Source of the DNA: Acidobacteriota bacterium
GTDB taxonomy: Bacteria; Acidobacteriota; Thermoanaerobaculia; Multivoradales; Multivoraceae
Direction: 5' to 3'
Assembly: GCA_029263415.1 (NCBI GenBank)
Contig: JAJCXN010000026.1
Coordinates: forward strand, 186,001 to 250,000
DNA length: 64,000 nt
Below the pieces are notes generated by a model. That model made no database searches. It had not been told where the DNA came from and worked only from the letters and a program-made list of their open reading frames with translations. Below, piece by piece: positions 1 through 8,862 of this stretch. The position numbers and the translations under genes were made by a program. Position 1 is the first letter of the stretch. Every line of letters begins with the position of its first letter.

Positions 1-39
1 AGATTTTCAAAGTACAGATATTCAAAGTAGAGAGAGGCC

Positions 40-945
40 ATGAACGAGATCAAACTAGGCGTTATCGGCGGAACCGGTCTCTATGAGATGCCGGCTCTCG
101 AGATCGTTGAAGACCGCGAGGTACAGACGCCCTTCGGGCAGCCCTCAGACAGCATCACTATTGGGCGGATGCACGGGATCGATGTTGCGTTTCTGCCGCG
201 GCACGGGCGTGGGCATCGCATTCTGCCCAATGAGCTGAACTTCAGAGCCAACATCTGGAGCCTCAAGAGCCTGGGCGTTGACACCATCGTTTCGGTGTCC
301 GCGGTCGGTTCTTTGAAGGAGGAGTACGTGCCAACGCATCTCCTAGTGCCGGACCAGTTCATTGACCGGACCCGCCACCGGGCCGACACGTTCTTTGGTG
401 ACGGATTGGCGGCTCACGTGGCGTTTGCGGACCCAATCTGCGGCTCGCTGGCCAAGCTGGTAGGAGACGCTGCTGAAATGGTGCACACGGAGCCGAGTCC
501 AGGAGGCGTTGCTGCTCAGGTTCATCGCGGCGGCACCTATGTGTGTATGGAAGGGCCTCAATTCTCCACGCGCGCCGAGTCCCTGCTCTATCGATCCTGG
601 GGTGCGGATGTCATTGGTATGACCAATCTGCAGGAGGCGAAACTCGCCAGAGAGGCTGAGATCTGTTACGCCACGCTGGCGCTGATCACCGACTACGACT
701 GCTGGCATGAAGGCGAAGAAGACGTTGACGGTGCAGCTGTTCTGGAGGTCTTGCGCCAGAACTCGAAGGTCGCCCAAGGCGTCTTGGCCGAGGCGATTTG
801 CCGAGTTGCCCAGGGCCGTCAGCGCGAGTGCGGTTGCGCAGATGCGCTGGCACTGGCGCTGGTGACACCGCGCGATCTCATTCCCGAAGAGACTTTTGAA
901 CGCCTTGAACCACTGATCGGAAAGTACTTTGACTCACCAACTTAG
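40..945 (+). CDS. mtnP: S-methyl-5'-thioadenosine phosphorylase
   Basis: A 301-residue cytosolic purine nucleoside phosphorylase of the MTAP family. It would cleave methylthioadenosine with phosphate to adenine and methylthioribose-1-phosphate, feeding methionine salvage. Visible motifs are GGTGLY near residue 10, the phosphate-site RHGRGH near residue 54, MEGPQFSTRAES near residue 170, NLQEAKLAREAE near residue 198 and TDYDCW near residue 219. The last three are typical of MTAP rather than plain inosine phosphorylase. The ATG has an AGAGAGG purine stretch just upstream. apt lies 1.8 kb downstream on the same strand and could reuse the adenine released. Only 39 bases of upstream sequence are in the window, so the promoter and any upstream operon partner cannot be judged. 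The exact substrate (methylthioadenosine versus methylthioinosine) is inferred from family resemblance. Confidence 0.9.
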   Translation: MNEIKLGVIGGTGLYEMPALEIVEDREVQTPFGQPSDSITIGRMHGIDVAFLPRHGRGHRILPNELNFRANIWSLKSLGVDTIVSVSAVGSLKEEYVPTHLLVPDQFIDRTRHRADTFFGDGLAAHVAFADPICGSLAKLVGDAAEMVHTEPSPGGVAAQVHRGGTYVCMEGPQFSTRAESLLYRSWGADVIGMTNLQEAKLAREAEICYATLALITDYDCWHEGEEDVDGAAVLEVLRQNSKVAQGVLAEAICRVAQGRQRECGCADALALALVTPRDLIPEETFERLEPLIGKYFDSPT

Positions 946-975
946 AATCGGCCTGGGCCACAACTGGCGATCCTC

Positions 976-1785
976 GTGAAGCGAATTCTCCTGTCAAACG
1001 ATGATGGCTACCGCGCAGAGGGCATTCGATCGATTGCTCGAGCCCTTTCCGAGTGGGCTGAGGTCAAGGTGGTCGCACCCGATCGTGAGCGTAGCGGTAG
1101 CGGCCACGCAATCACTCTCGATCGGCCGCTGCGGCTGCGGCCAATGGAGGAGTCGGTGAAAGCTGATCTTGCTGGCGAGTGGCACCTGGTCGATGGCACG
1201 CCCACCGACTGCGTCAACTTGGGATTGCATGTCCTCTTTGCGGGCGAGAAGCCTGATGCGGTGGTCTCCGGGATCAACCATGGCGTGAACCTCGGCAACG
1301 ATGTGACCTATTCAGGGACCGTCGGCGGTGCCCTGGAAGGCCAAACCTATGGCGTTCCGGGGTTCGCTCTGTCGCAGAGAACCGATGGGGCTTTTGATTT
1401 CTCGCGCACCGCCGAGCGTGCGAGCGAGTTCATCCGTAGAGCCTTGATGAATGATCAGTTCGGATGCAACAGCGCGGCTGGTAAGCCTCCTGGGCAGGGG
1501 ACTTCGGAGGTGCGAACGCCGCTATTGAATCTGAATTTTCCGATCGGTGAGCTGGGTGACTTCGAAGTGACCGTGTTGGGCACGAGATCCTATCGAGACT
1601 CCGTAGCATCGCGAAGCGACCCGCGAGGGCGCTCGTATTATTGGATCGCCGGTTCGCCGGACTGGGACGCAACCGAAGGCACCGACGTTGCCGCGGTTCG
1701 GGCTGGCCGTGTTTCAGTGACCCCATTGACGGGGGACTTGACTGAACGCGCTGCTCTTGCCGATTTGCGCTTGCTTCTGGCATAG
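976..1785 (+). CDS. surE: 5'/3'-nucleotidase SurE
   Basis: SurE, a metal-dependent nucleoside monophosphate phosphatase of 269 residues, slightly longer than the usual ~250. The N-terminal SNDDGY (residues 7-12) carries the paired metal-binding Asp9 and Asp10. Ser40 in RERSGSGHA and Asn101 in VSGINHG complete the family's metal and phosphate site, and YSGTVGGALEG follows. The GTG start 30 bases after mtnP places the DD motif at the normal distance from the N-terminus. It is followed by pcm; surE-pcm adjacency is a known conserved pairing in proteobacteria, linked to stationary-phase survival and repair. Confidence 0.94.
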   Translation: MKRILLSNDDGYRAEGIRSIARALSEWAEVKVVAPDRERSGSGHAITLDRPLRLRPMEESVKADLAGEWHLVDGTPTDCVNLGLHVLFAGEKPDAVVSGINHGVNLGNDVTYSGTVGGALEGQTYGVPGFALSQRTDGAFDFSRTAERASEFIRRALMNDQFGCNSAAGKPPGQGTSEVRTPLLNLNFPIGELGDFEVTVLGTRSYRDSVASRSDPRGRSYYWIAGSPDWDATEGTDVAAVRAGRVSVTPLTGDLTERAALADLRLLLA

Positions 1786-1812
1786 GCTCTTAGCTCAACT
1801 CCCGTCGGTGAC

Positions 1813-1854
1813 ACGTCTGAACAGAGCCGATTCAACAGACCCGTCTCAACAGAC
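1813..1854. repeat. 14-nt degenerate tandem repeat (3 units) downstream of surE
   Basis: Three consecutive 14-nt units: ACGTCTGAACAGAG (1813-1826), CCGATTCAACAGAC (1827-1840) and CCGTCTCAACAGAC (1841-1854). Units two and three differ at two positions. The array lies in the 147-base gap between surE and pcm, 27 bases after the surE stop. It resembles other ~15-nt arrays found near gene ends in this window. Confidence 0.6.
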
Positions 1855-1932
1855 GCGCCCAAAAAGACCTAAGGTCGGTCTCGAACGGCGCAATGGTGTC
1901 TGCTCCTTCCCTCCCTCGCGTTCCTCTTAACC

Positions 1933-2622
1933 GTGACGCTCATGTCCTCACTCAAAGCTGGCTCGTCCCAGGATTCATACCGCCATCCCCGCGAGCGCAT
2001 GGTGCGCGACTTGGAGGAGCGATATGGAATCGCATCGCCGTCTGTGCTCGCTGCCATGCGCAAGGTGCCGCGCCATCTCTTTGTTCAGCAGCACCTTGGT
2101 GCGCAGGCCTACAGTGACTTCGCCCTGCCGATCGGTGAGGAGCAGACCATCTCGCAGCCGTTCGTCGTGGCGCGCATGAGCGAGTACCTCGAGCTCGATC
2201 GCGATCATTCGGTGCTCGAGATCGGAACTGGGTCGGGTTATCAGACTGCGGTGTTAGCGGAGCTTGCGCGTGTCATCTACAGCATCGAACGAGTGCCTAG
2301 CCTCGCTCAAGATGCAATCAAGCGAGTGCAGGCGCTCGGTCACTCCAACGTCAAGATTCAGATCTTTGACGGTACCGTCGGTTGGAGCCAAGTTGCGCCC
2401 TTCGATCGGATCCTGGTCACTGCTGGAGCCCCCGGAGCACCGCCTAGACTGCTCGAACAACTCAAAGTTGGCGGCCGACTAGTAATTCCCGAGGGCGATC
2501 AGGATCGGCAGCGACTTGTCATTTACGACAAAGTGTCGAAGCGAAGAATTGAGCGGCAGGAGGGGGAAGCGGTTGCCTTTGTGCCGCTGATTGGCCGAGC
2601 CGGTTGGCAGCCACGATCCTAA
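1933..2622 (+). CDS. pcm: Protein-L-isoaspartate O-methyltransferase
   Basis: SAM-dependent repair enzyme that methylates isoaspartyl residues in aged proteins. Residues 62-84 (DFALPIGEEQTISQP...) match the substrate loop, and LEIGTGSGYQTA at about 95-106 is the SAM-binding motif I. The family is about 210 residues; the 229 residues here reflect a longer N-terminus. The GTG at 1933 is the first start; ATG at 1942 is an equally good choice three codons in, and neither has a strong ribosome site. It follows surE on the same strand. Its last two codons and stop sit inside a short tandem repeat (2615-2660), so the C-terminus may have been altered by repeat slippage. Confidence 0.93.
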   Translation: MTLMSSLKAGSSQDSYRHPRERMVRDLEERYGIASPSVLAAMRKVPRHLFVQQHLGAQAYSDFALPIGEEQTISQPFVVARMSEYLELDRDHSVLEIGTGSGYQTAVLAELARVIYSIERVPSLAQDAIKRVQALGHSNVKIQIFDGTVGWSQVAPFDRILVTAGAPGAPPRLLEQLKVGGRLVIPEGDQDRQRLVIYDKVSKRRIERQEGEAVAFVPLIGRAGWQPRS

Positions 2623-2660
2623 GGGTGTGATCCCTAAGGGCGCGGCTCTAGGGGCCTGTG
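2615..2660. repeat. ~15-nt tandem repeat spanning the pcm stop codon
   Basis: Units GATCCTAAGGGTGT (2615-2628), GATCCCTAAGGGCGCG (2629-2644) and a more diverged GCTCTAGGGGCCTGTG (2645-2660). The first unit contains the pcm stop TAA, and the second carries a further TAA in the same frame. It looks like a partial duplication of the gene's 3' end. Confidence 0.6.
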
Positions 2661-2719
2661 GCCGCCTCGAATGTTAAGCAACGAAAGCCCATTCTTGAAT
2701 GGTGAAGGAGCCTTGATTC

Positions 2720-3238
2720 ATGAGCCTTGACTTGAAAACTTTGATTCGCGAAGTACCAGACTTTCCCAAGCCTGGCATCAACTACTTCGACATCACCACG
2801 CTGCTCAAGCATCCGCAGGGACTGGCCGCGACCATAGACGGGTTGACCGAGCTGTTTGAGGGGCAAGAGGTCGATCAGGTGATCGGGATCGAGTCGCGAG
2901 GGTTCATCTTTGCCCCCAGTCTTGCTCTGCGACTCGGTGCTGGATTCATCCCCGTGCGCAAGCCGGGCAAACTTCCGGCTGAGGTCGTCAAGCAGGAGTA
3001 CGCGCTTGAGTACGGCACCGACGCCTTGGAACTTCATGCAGACGCGGTGAGTGCCGGATCCCGGGTGCTGATTGTTGATGATGTGATCGCCACCGGCGGC
3101 ACCGCAGAGGCGACGGGCAAGCTGGTGAAGCAATGTGGTGGTGTGGTGGTGGGTTTTGGTTTTGTGATCGAACTCACCTTTTTGGATGGCCGGGCCCGAC
3201 TTGCACCCATGAAAGTCAAGTCACTGTTGACCTACTAG
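2720..3238 (+). CDS. apt: Adenine phosphoribosyltransferase
   Basis: Converts adenine and PRPP to AMP in purine salvage. It has 172 residues, the normal length for Apt. The start region [19 protein letters not shown] is the family N-terminal signature. [17 protein letters not shown] at about 116-132 is the PRPP-binding loop, and the two Asp followed by TGGT are intact. A clear ribosome site AAGGAG (2705-2710) lies nine bases before the ATG. The enzyme would take up the adenine produced by the methylthioadenosine phosphorylase at the start of the window. It is cytosolic and no regulation is visible. Confidence 0.96.
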   Translation: MSLDLKTLIREVPDFPKPGINYFDITTLLKHPQGLAATIDGLTELFEGQEVDQVIGIESRGFIFAPSLALRLGAGFIPVRKPGKLPAEVVKQEYALEYGTDALELHADAVSAGSRVLIVDDVIATGGTAEATGKLVKQCGGVVVGFGFVIELTFLDGRARLAPMKVKSLLTY

Positions 3239-3418
3239 GGGCTGATCTGGCAAGCGTTCTTTTTGATGCCCGAGTTGGTGGCTCATCCTCATTCAGTTGC
3301 GTATGATTGCGCACTCGACTGGCGTTGTTTCTGCCGTCAGGGGTTAGATGGTCTCGCGAGTCTGTTCGCGGGCCACACCACACTTGGAGCGGTAGCCTCA
3401 TCGATCGATGCGACCAAA

Positions 3419-3495
3419 GCGGCTGTAGCTCAGCTGGATAGAGCACCAGATTCCTAATCTGGGGGTCGCAGGTTCGAGTCCTGCCAGCCGCACCA
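3419..3495 (+). tRNA. tRNA-Arg (anticodon CCU)
   Basis: A 77-nt cloverleaf with encoded CCA. The acceptor stem GCGGCTG pairs perfectly with CAGCCGC. The D arm is GCTC/GAGC, the anticodon stem CCAGA/TCTGG closes the loop TTCCTAA (anticodon CCT, reading AGG), and the T arm is GCAGG-TTCGAGT-CCTGC. All stems are fully paired. It sits alone between apt and a TPR membrane protein gene, in a 377-base intergenic region with no other recognisable feature. Confidence 0.97.
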
Positions 3496-3615
3496 ACTTT
3501 CCGATACCTCCCTTCGCGTTCACACACGCAAATTCCACGACTGACGTATCGAATATAGGGCCGAATGCGCCCGTGCCTGCGATGATCTCTTGTCGCTCGC
3601 ACCAAGGAGACAGCA

Positions 3616-4332
3616 ATGAGCGGACTTACCCGCCAAGACATGAAACGCGACGAGATCAGAGACCGACTGATCCGCGCAGTTGACTGGATCGCAACCAACG
3701 TCCAGAAGATTCTGATCGCCATTGGTGTGATCGTGCTTGTCCTAATTGCGACCTGGGCCGTGGGCCTGGTGATGGATGGTCGAGCAAATGCTGCTCAATC
3801 CAAGCTAGCCCTCGCGCTCGATGTCGCTTCAGCCCCCATTCTCGAAATCGGTGCGGAACCCGATTCCGAGACTGCTCCGTCCTTTGCGACCGAGGAAGCG
3901 AAACGGAGCAGGATGCGAGAACTGCTGGTAGCGGTTCCAGCACGCACCGACGCTGGTGAGGTCGCTTCTGTCTATCTCGGAGACCTGGCCGCAAAAGAGG
4001 GTAGAGCCGATGAAGCCCGAGAGCGTTGGCAGCGATTCGTGGACAATCATCGCAAGCACGCACTGGCAGCAGTCGTCGAATCCAGCCTGATCAGTCTCGA
4101 TCGCCAGGAGGGTCGGACCGATGAGTTGATCATTCGGCTGCGTGGACTCGAATCCAGTAGTTCAGCGACGTTGCCTCGCGATGTTCTGTTGTTCGAGCTG
4201 GGTGTGACGCTGGAGGAAGCGGGACAAGAAGAAGATGCCGCTTCCACGTTCAAGACTCTGACCGAGGAGTTCCCACAATCGCCATTTGCTGCACGAGCAA
4301 GAACCCGCCCGAGCTTTTCGACTGAGTCCTAA
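3616..4332 (+). CDS. Single-pass membrane protein with TPR-like repeats
   Basis: A 238-residue protein with a positively charged N-terminus, one strong membrane segment at about residues 31-52 (ILIAIGVIVLVLIATWAVGLVM) and a mainly alpha-helical exported part. The helices around 125-145 (ASVYLGDLAAKEGRADEARERWQRFV) and 188-225 (LLFELGVTLEEAGQEEDAASTFKTL) have the spacing of tetratricopeptide repeats. The layout (N-terminal anchor plus periplasmic TPRs) resembles YfgM-type proteins, which work with periplasmic chaperones, but this is only architectural similarity. A good AAGGAG lies nine bases before the ATG. The next gene is 20 bases downstream. Confidence 0.75.
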   Translation: MSGLTRQDMKRDEIRDRLIRAVDWIATNVQKILIAIGVIVLVLIATWAVGLVMDGRANAAQSKLALALDVASAPILEIGAEPDSETAPSFATEEAKRSRMRELLVAVPARTDAGEVASVYLGDLAAKEGRADEARERWQRFVDNHRKHALAAVVESSLISLDRQEGRTDELIIRLRGLESSSSATLPRDVLLFELGVTLEEAGQEEDAASTFKTLTEEFPQSPFAARARTRPSFSTES

Positions 4333-4352
4333 GAGTAGATAGGTTCCTACTG

Positions 4353-5630
4353 ATGATCAGCAGCCCGTTCGAGATTCTCGACACCAAACGCCAAGGGGGC
4401 CAGCTGACCGAGCAGGAAGTGCTCGCAGTGGTCGACGGCGCTGCTCGCGGCAGCTGGGACGATCCCCAGCTTGCAGCTCTCTTGATGGCCGTTGCCATTC
4501 GGGGTCTCGACGATCAAGAGACTGCTTGGTTGACCGAAGGCATGCTTGCTTCGGGGGATCAATGGAACCTGCGCGCCGATGTGCCGCAACTGATTGACAA
4601 GCACTCAACTGGCGGCGTTGGTGACAAAGTCTCGTTGATCTTCTCGCCGCTGTTGGCGGCCTGTGGATTGCCGGTTGCAATGCTCACTGGGCGCGCCCTG
4701 GGACACACCGGGGGCACTGCGGATAAGTTGGAGAGCATTCCAGGCGTGCGTCTTGAACTCGACCGCGAACAGAGCGTGCGCTTGTTGAATGAAATCGGAA
4801 TCGTAATGGGAGTTGCGACCGAGGAGATTGCTCCCGCCGATCGCAAGCTCTATGCACTGCGTGATCGAACCGGGACCGTGAGTTCGATTCCCTTGGTGGT
4901 CGGGAGCATTTTGTCGAAGAAGCTCGCGACCGGCGCTTCCGCCATCGTGTTTGACGTGAAGGTCGGTTCGGGCGCCTTCTTCCCCGAGTACAGCGACGCC
5001 GAACTTCTCTGTCGGAAACTGGTCGAAACCAGTCAGCGACTCGGTGTGGCGGCCTCGGGGCTGCTCACCGACATGAGCCAACCGTTGGGCCGGTGGGTCG
5101 GTCACAGCGCAGAAGTGCTCGAGACGTTCGAGTGCCTAGAAGGCCGCGGGAATCCCAGGTTAATGGAAGTGGTGTTCCGGCTTGCAGAGGAAGCGGCTGG
5201 CTTGGTTGGCAGCAAGATCAGTCGAACGGATCTCGAGAATGTGATTGCAAGCGGCGAGGCCCGTTCGCGGTTTGTGGCATGGGCGGTAGCGCAAGGTGCT
5301 TGTGACAGCTTCCTAGAAGAGCCGGATTTCGCCCTGGCTCCGGTCGAAGCGGTGATCGAAGCTGATCGGCACGGCTTGATGTCTCGGGTCAACACCAAGC
5401 GTATTGGCGAGCTGATGGCGACTGCTAGTCGCTCAAGCGCTGGTGTGATTGATCCGTCGGTTTCGCTGTTGTACAGCGTGGAGCTAGGCGACAAGGTTGA
5501 GCCTGGGCAGGAGATCGCTCGTTTGTATCTGCGTTCTGCTGACGCTGAGCGAGTGAGTGCCTTGAGCAAGTGCTTCGTCATTGATACTGACGGCCAGGCC
5601 CCGCCATTGGTCTACGAGACGGTCAGCTGA
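4353..5630 (+). CDS. deoA: Thymidine / pyrimidine-nucleoside phosphorylase
   Basis: A family-II nucleoside phosphorylase of 425 residues. It splits thymidine (and perhaps uridine) with phosphate into base and (deoxy)ribose-1-phosphate. The glycine-rich phosphate loop KHSTGGVGDK is at about 83-92, and the family signature TGRALGHTGGTADKLESIPG at about 112-131. A conserved SKKLATGASAIVFDVKVGSGAF follows near residue 185. Length and motifs match both DeoA and the Bacillus-type Pdp, and the sequence alone does not separate strict thymidine from broad pyrimidine specificity. It belongs with mtnP and apt as nucleoside salvage functions. Confidence 0.9.
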   Translation: MISSPFEILDTKRQGGQLTEQEVLAVVDGAARGSWDDPQLAALLMAVAIRGLDDQETAWLTEGMLASGDQWNLRADVPQLIDKHSTGGVGDKVSLIFSPLLAACGLPVAMLTGRALGHTGGTADKLESIPGVRLELDREQSVRLLNEIGIVMGVATEEIAPADRKLYALRDRTGTVSSIPLVVGSILSKKLATGASAIVFDVKVGSGAFFPEYSDAELLCRKLVETSQRLGVAASGLLTDMSQPLGRWVGHSAEVLETFECLEGRGNPRLMEVVFRLAEEAAGLVGSKISRTDLENVIASGEARSRFVAWAVAQGACDSFLEEPDFALAPVEAVIEADRHGLMSRVNTKRIGELMATASRSSAGVIDPSVSLLYSVELGDKVEPGQEIARLYLRSADAERVSALSKCFVIDTDGQAPPLVYETVS

Positions 5631-5653
5631 AGCGAGAACGGTCCAACCCCCCG

Positions 5654-6982
5654 TTGGCCTTGAACGCCGCTGTGGTCGCGGTGGGAACCGAGCTGCTGGG
5701 CGAGGATCGTCTAGACACCAACTCGTTGCGCATAGCGACCGTACTGCGCAGCTGCGGTGTGCCGCTGGTCTTCAAGTCGGTGGTCGGTGACGATGAGACG
5801 CGCTTGACCCGGGCTCTACAGCAGGCTTCAGAAGAGGCCGACTTGGTGATTGTGACAGGCGGATTGGGTCCCACTCAAGACGATCGTACCCGCAACGCCG
5901 CTCAGCGCCTCACCGGTGGAACGCTGGAACAGGATCAAGGAGTTCTCGACTGGATTCGCGCGATGTACGAGCGTCGCGGTGCCCAGATGCCTGCGACCAA
6001 CGCACGACAGGCCGAAGTGCTCGCAGGCAGCACGGTGCTTCAGAACGACCGCGGCACCGCACCAGGTCTGCGATTCGAGCACAATGGCGCAACCTTCTTT
6101 CTGTTGCCAGGAGTGCCAATGGAGGCCGACGGTCTGCTTGAGACAGCGTTGCGCCCCTGGCTGATCGCGCGCGGCCTGGAACCGCTGGCAGTGGAGACCG
6201 AACTTCGGGTGGCCTGTCTTCCGGAGTCGTTGGTTGAAGAGAAGTTGGCTTCTTTGTATGCAGCACACGGTGGCGATGGCGTGGCGATTCTCGCCAAGCC
6301 TGGAGAGGTGCTAATTCGACTTCGCGGCAGCGATGCCCAAGAGCGCTCGGACATGGTGAAAGCCGTTGAAGCAGCGCTCGGTGAGGCCGTGTTTACGGTC
6401 GTTGAAGGGGCCGGCCAGTCTGAATCGCTCGAACAAGTTGCAGTCAAGGCCCTCCGCGATCGACACGCGTCGCTGGCGACGGCCGAGTCGTGTACGGGTG
6501 GTCTTATTGGCAGTCGATTGACAACGGTAGCCGGGTCGAGTTCTGTCTACGCCGGCGGGGCCGTGGCCTATGCGAACCAGGTCAAGATCAACATTCTCGG
6601 AGTAGATGCGGCGTTGATCGAGCGCTACGGAGCCGTCTCAGGCCCCGTTGCTGAAGCAATGGCCGTTGGTGCCGCCCAGCGCTTTGCCACGCAATGGTCG
6701 ATCTCGGTCACTGGGGTCGCAGGTCCTGGAGGGGGATCCGAAGAGAAGCCGGTGGGCACTGTTTGGTTTGGCCTGGCCGGGCCTGGTGTGCTGCGGAGTC
6801 GGTGCCTCTTGTTTCCTGGGGATCGAGAGCGGGTCCGCTGGCAGGCTAGTCAGTATGCCCTAGACATGCTGCGTCGAGAGGTTCTGGAGTTAGATGCGCT
6901 TGAGGAGAGTCCGTGGATGACCGTTACGCGGCAACAGCCGCCTGAGCCTTCTGAGGAACGTCTGGGCGGCCTGAGCAGGTGA
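5654..6982 (+). CDS. cinA: CinA family protein, nicotinamide-nucleotide amidase
   Basis: A two-domain 442-residue protein. The N-terminal molybdopterin-binding-like (MoCF) domain shows VGTELLGEDRLDTNS at 10-24 and TGGLGPTQDD at 68-77. The C-terminal amidase domain has the AESCTGG motif at 277-283 with the expected catalytic serine, then VYAGGAVAYANQVKINILGV. The family deamidates NMN in the pyridine nucleotide cycle and the N-terminal domain has ADP-ribose pyrophosphatase activity in some members. The start is TTG at 5654; another TTG two codons later is possible. It ends seven bases before plsY, indicating co-transcription. Confidence 0.92.
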   Translation: MALNAAVVAVGTELLGEDRLDTNSLRIATVLRSCGVPLVFKSVVGDDETRLTRALQQASEEADLVIVTGGLGPTQDDRTRNAAQRLTGGTLEQDQGVLDWIRAMYERRGAQMPATNARQAEVLAGSTVLQNDRGTAPGLRFEHNGATFFLLPGVPMEADGLLETALRPWLIARGLEPLAVETELRVACLPESLVEEKLASLYAAHGGDGVAILAKPGEVLIRLRGSDAQERSDMVKAVEAALGEAVFTVVEGAGQSESLEQVAVKALRDRHASLATAESCTGGLIGSRLTTVAGSSSVYAGGAVAYANQVKINILGVDAALIERYGAVSGPVAEAMAVGAAQRFATQWSISVTGVAGPGGGSEEKPVGTVWFGLAGPGVLRSRCLLFPGDRERVRWQASQYALDMLRREVLELDALEESPWMTVTRQQPPEPSEERLGGLSR

Positions 6983-6989
6983 GCGGGTA

Positions 6990-7628
6990 GTGGGCAGCTC
7001 CGTGCCATCGATACTCAGCGTTCTGCTGGCGTACCTTCTGGGATCTCTCTCTTTCAGCTATCTGATTGTTCGAGCACTGAAGGGGATCGACATCCGGACG
7101 GTTGGCAGCGGCAATGCGGGCGCGACCAACGTGCTGCGCGTGGCTGGCAAGCTCCCGGCCTTGGCCGCCCTCCTGCTCGATGCTGGTAAGGGGCTGGCTG
7201 CCGTGCTTATCGCGCGGGCCCTGGAAGCTCCACCGATGGTCATCGCCTTGGTAGGACTTGGCGCTGTTCTGGGGCACATGTATCCAGTGTTCTTTGGATT
7301 CAGAGGTGGCAAGGGCGTAGCGACCGCAGCCGGGACCCTGGGCTCGCTCGCTCCACTAGCCACGGTCATCGCCGCAGGCTTATTCCTAATCGTGGTAGTG
7401 ACCACCCGATTCGTTTCCTTGGGTTCAATCGTGGTTGCTCTTGCCCACCCAATGTTAATGGTCCTGGTGTGGCGCCTGGGGATAGCCGAGCAAGCACCTG
7501 ATGGTTGGCTGGTGGTCGGGTCTGCTGCGATTGGCCTGCTCATCGCGGTGAAGCATCACGAGAATTTTGCGCGCTTGCTGGCTGGAACCGAGAAGAAGAT
7601 CGGGCAGCGGGCGCGCGGTGAGGAATAG
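6990..7628 (+). CDS. plsY: Glycerol-3-phosphate acyltransferase PlsY
   Basis: Integral membrane acyltransferase of 212 residues that acylates glycerol-3-phosphate from acyl-phosphate, the first step of phospholipid synthesis. The three cytosolic motifs are present: GSGNAGATNVLR at about 39-50, LDAGKG at about 63-68, and GHMYPVFFGFRGGKGVAT near residue 95. Several hydrophobic helices alternate with these loops, as in the family. The GTG start is seven bases after cinA. gpsA, which makes its substrate, is 73 bases downstream on the same strand, a common pairing. Confidence 0.95.
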   Translation: MGSSVPSILSVLLAYLLGSLSFSYLIVRALKGIDIRTVGSGNAGATNVLRVAGKLPALAALLLDAGKGLAAVLIARALEAPPMVIALVGLGAVLGHMYPVFFGFRGGKGVATAAGTLGSLAPLATVIAAGLFLIVVVTTRFVSLGSIVVALAHPMLMVLVWRLGIAEQAPDGWLVVGSAAIGLLIAVKHHENFARLLAGTEKKIGQRARGEE

Positions 7629-7701
7629 ATGACCTTCGATCAATGGACGGTGCTGGATGGCTCAGCGACTGGTGAGGTATGCATGATGTGCGGAGCAACC
7701 C

Positions 7702-8730
7702 ATGCCCCGAAGTAGCAAGGGCAGTTCGGTGGCGGTTCTGGGTGCAGGGTCCTGGGGCACGGCTTTGGCGGTGCATGCTGTGCGCCTTGGGGCGTCTGTG
7801 ACGTTGTGGGCGCGGTCGGGCGAACAGGTGGAGGCGATGCGTAGTTCGCGGCGCAACCTTTATCTAGGCCCTGACGTCGAGCTCCCCGCGGAACTCGCGT
7901 TCACTGCGTCGCTCGAAGATTTGGCGACCTGCGAGACGGTTGTTGTAGCGGTTCCATCGCAGGTCTTTCGCAGCGTCTTGCGCGCCTTCCTTGGGGTCTC
8001 GAAAGCCAAAGACGTGACCGTGGTTTCCGGCACCAAAGGGATCGAAACGGACACCCTTGCGCGCATGAGCCAGGTGACGTTCGAGGAGGGCGCTCGCATT
8101 GAGCGCGACTTGAACTTCGCCGTTCTAAGTGGCCCCAGTTTCTCCGATGAGTTGGTTGCGGGCGCTCCGACCGCAGCCGTGCTGGCCTCGACGGATGTGG
8201 ACGTCGCTGGACGCCTTCAGGCGTCTTGGACTGGCGCTAACCTACGGCTTTACGCATCGTCGGATGTAGTTGGCGTTGAGATCGGCGGAACCGCGAAGAA
8301 TGTCGTGGCGATCGCTGCTGGCGTTGTGCACGGTCTCGGGATGGGCCACAACACTCAAGCGGCGCTCATGACCAGGGGGCTGCACGAGATGACTCGCCTG
8401 GGTCTCTCGTGCGGCGGACGGCCAAGAACCTTTTCAGGGCTCGCCGGCATGGGCGATCTTGTGCTCACTTGTACTGGAGGGCAATCGCGCAACAGACGGA
8501 CCGGTGAGCTGCTCGCCGAGGGCCTCGAACTTAAGGAGATTGAAGGCAAGATCGGCATGGTGGCTGAGGGCGTGAAGAACGCTGTGGCTCTCACTCGACT
8601 GGCAAAGCAACGGCGGATCGAGATGCCGATCACCGAGATGATGAATCGCGTGCTGTACGAGGAGAAGCCCGCTCGAGAAGCGGTCGAAGAGTTGATGGAT
8701 CGCGACCTCAAAATGGAATCCGAGCTGTAG
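7702..8730 (+). CDS. gpsA: Glycerol-3-phosphate dehydrogenase (NAD(P)+)
   Basis: Reduces dihydroxyacetone phosphate to sn-glycerol-3-phosphate for phospholipid synthesis. It has 342 residues. The N-terminal dinucleotide fold has VLGAGSWGTALA (12-23). Other family landmarks are VVSGTKGIE near residue 110, LSGPSF near residue 138, the catalytic-lysine segment GGTAKNVVAIAAG near residue 195, and GLAGMGDLVLTCTGGQSRNR near residue 247. It directly supplies PlsY, encoded just upstream. The ATG at 7702 follows a weak CGGAG. It overlaps the end of a 28-codon micro-ORF (7629-7715) in another frame, described under findings. Confidence 0.96.
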   Translation: MPRSSKGSSVAVLGAGSWGTALAVHAVRLGASVTLWARSGEQVEAMRSSRRNLYLGPDVELPAELAFTASLEDLATCETVVVAVPSQVFRSVLRAFLGVSKAKDVTVVSGTKGIETDTLARMSQVTFEEGARIERDLNFAVLSGPSFSDELVAGAPTAAVLASTDVDVAGRLQASWTGANLRLYASSDVVGVEIGGTAKNVVAIAAGVVHGLGMGHNTQAALMTRGLHEMTRLGLSCGGRPRTFSGLAGMGDLVLTCTGGQSRNRRTGELLAEGLELKEIEGKIGMVAEGVKNAVALTRLAKQRRIEMPITEMMNRVLYEEKPAREAVEELMDRDLKMESEL

Positions 8731-8862
8731 CGGGTCCGCTAGACTCCCGCGCATTGCAGGCCCGATCTCAGCGGCCCTCAACTACTTGAATAGCCTGAGT
8801 GTCCTGGATCGCTCCAAGCGATCAGCCGCTCCTTGAACTCTACCGGGAACCTCTGAAGCCTC

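Noticed and set aside
8731-8862. Purine riboswitch upstream of guaA
   Set aside because: No conserved three-way-junction core sequences are present.
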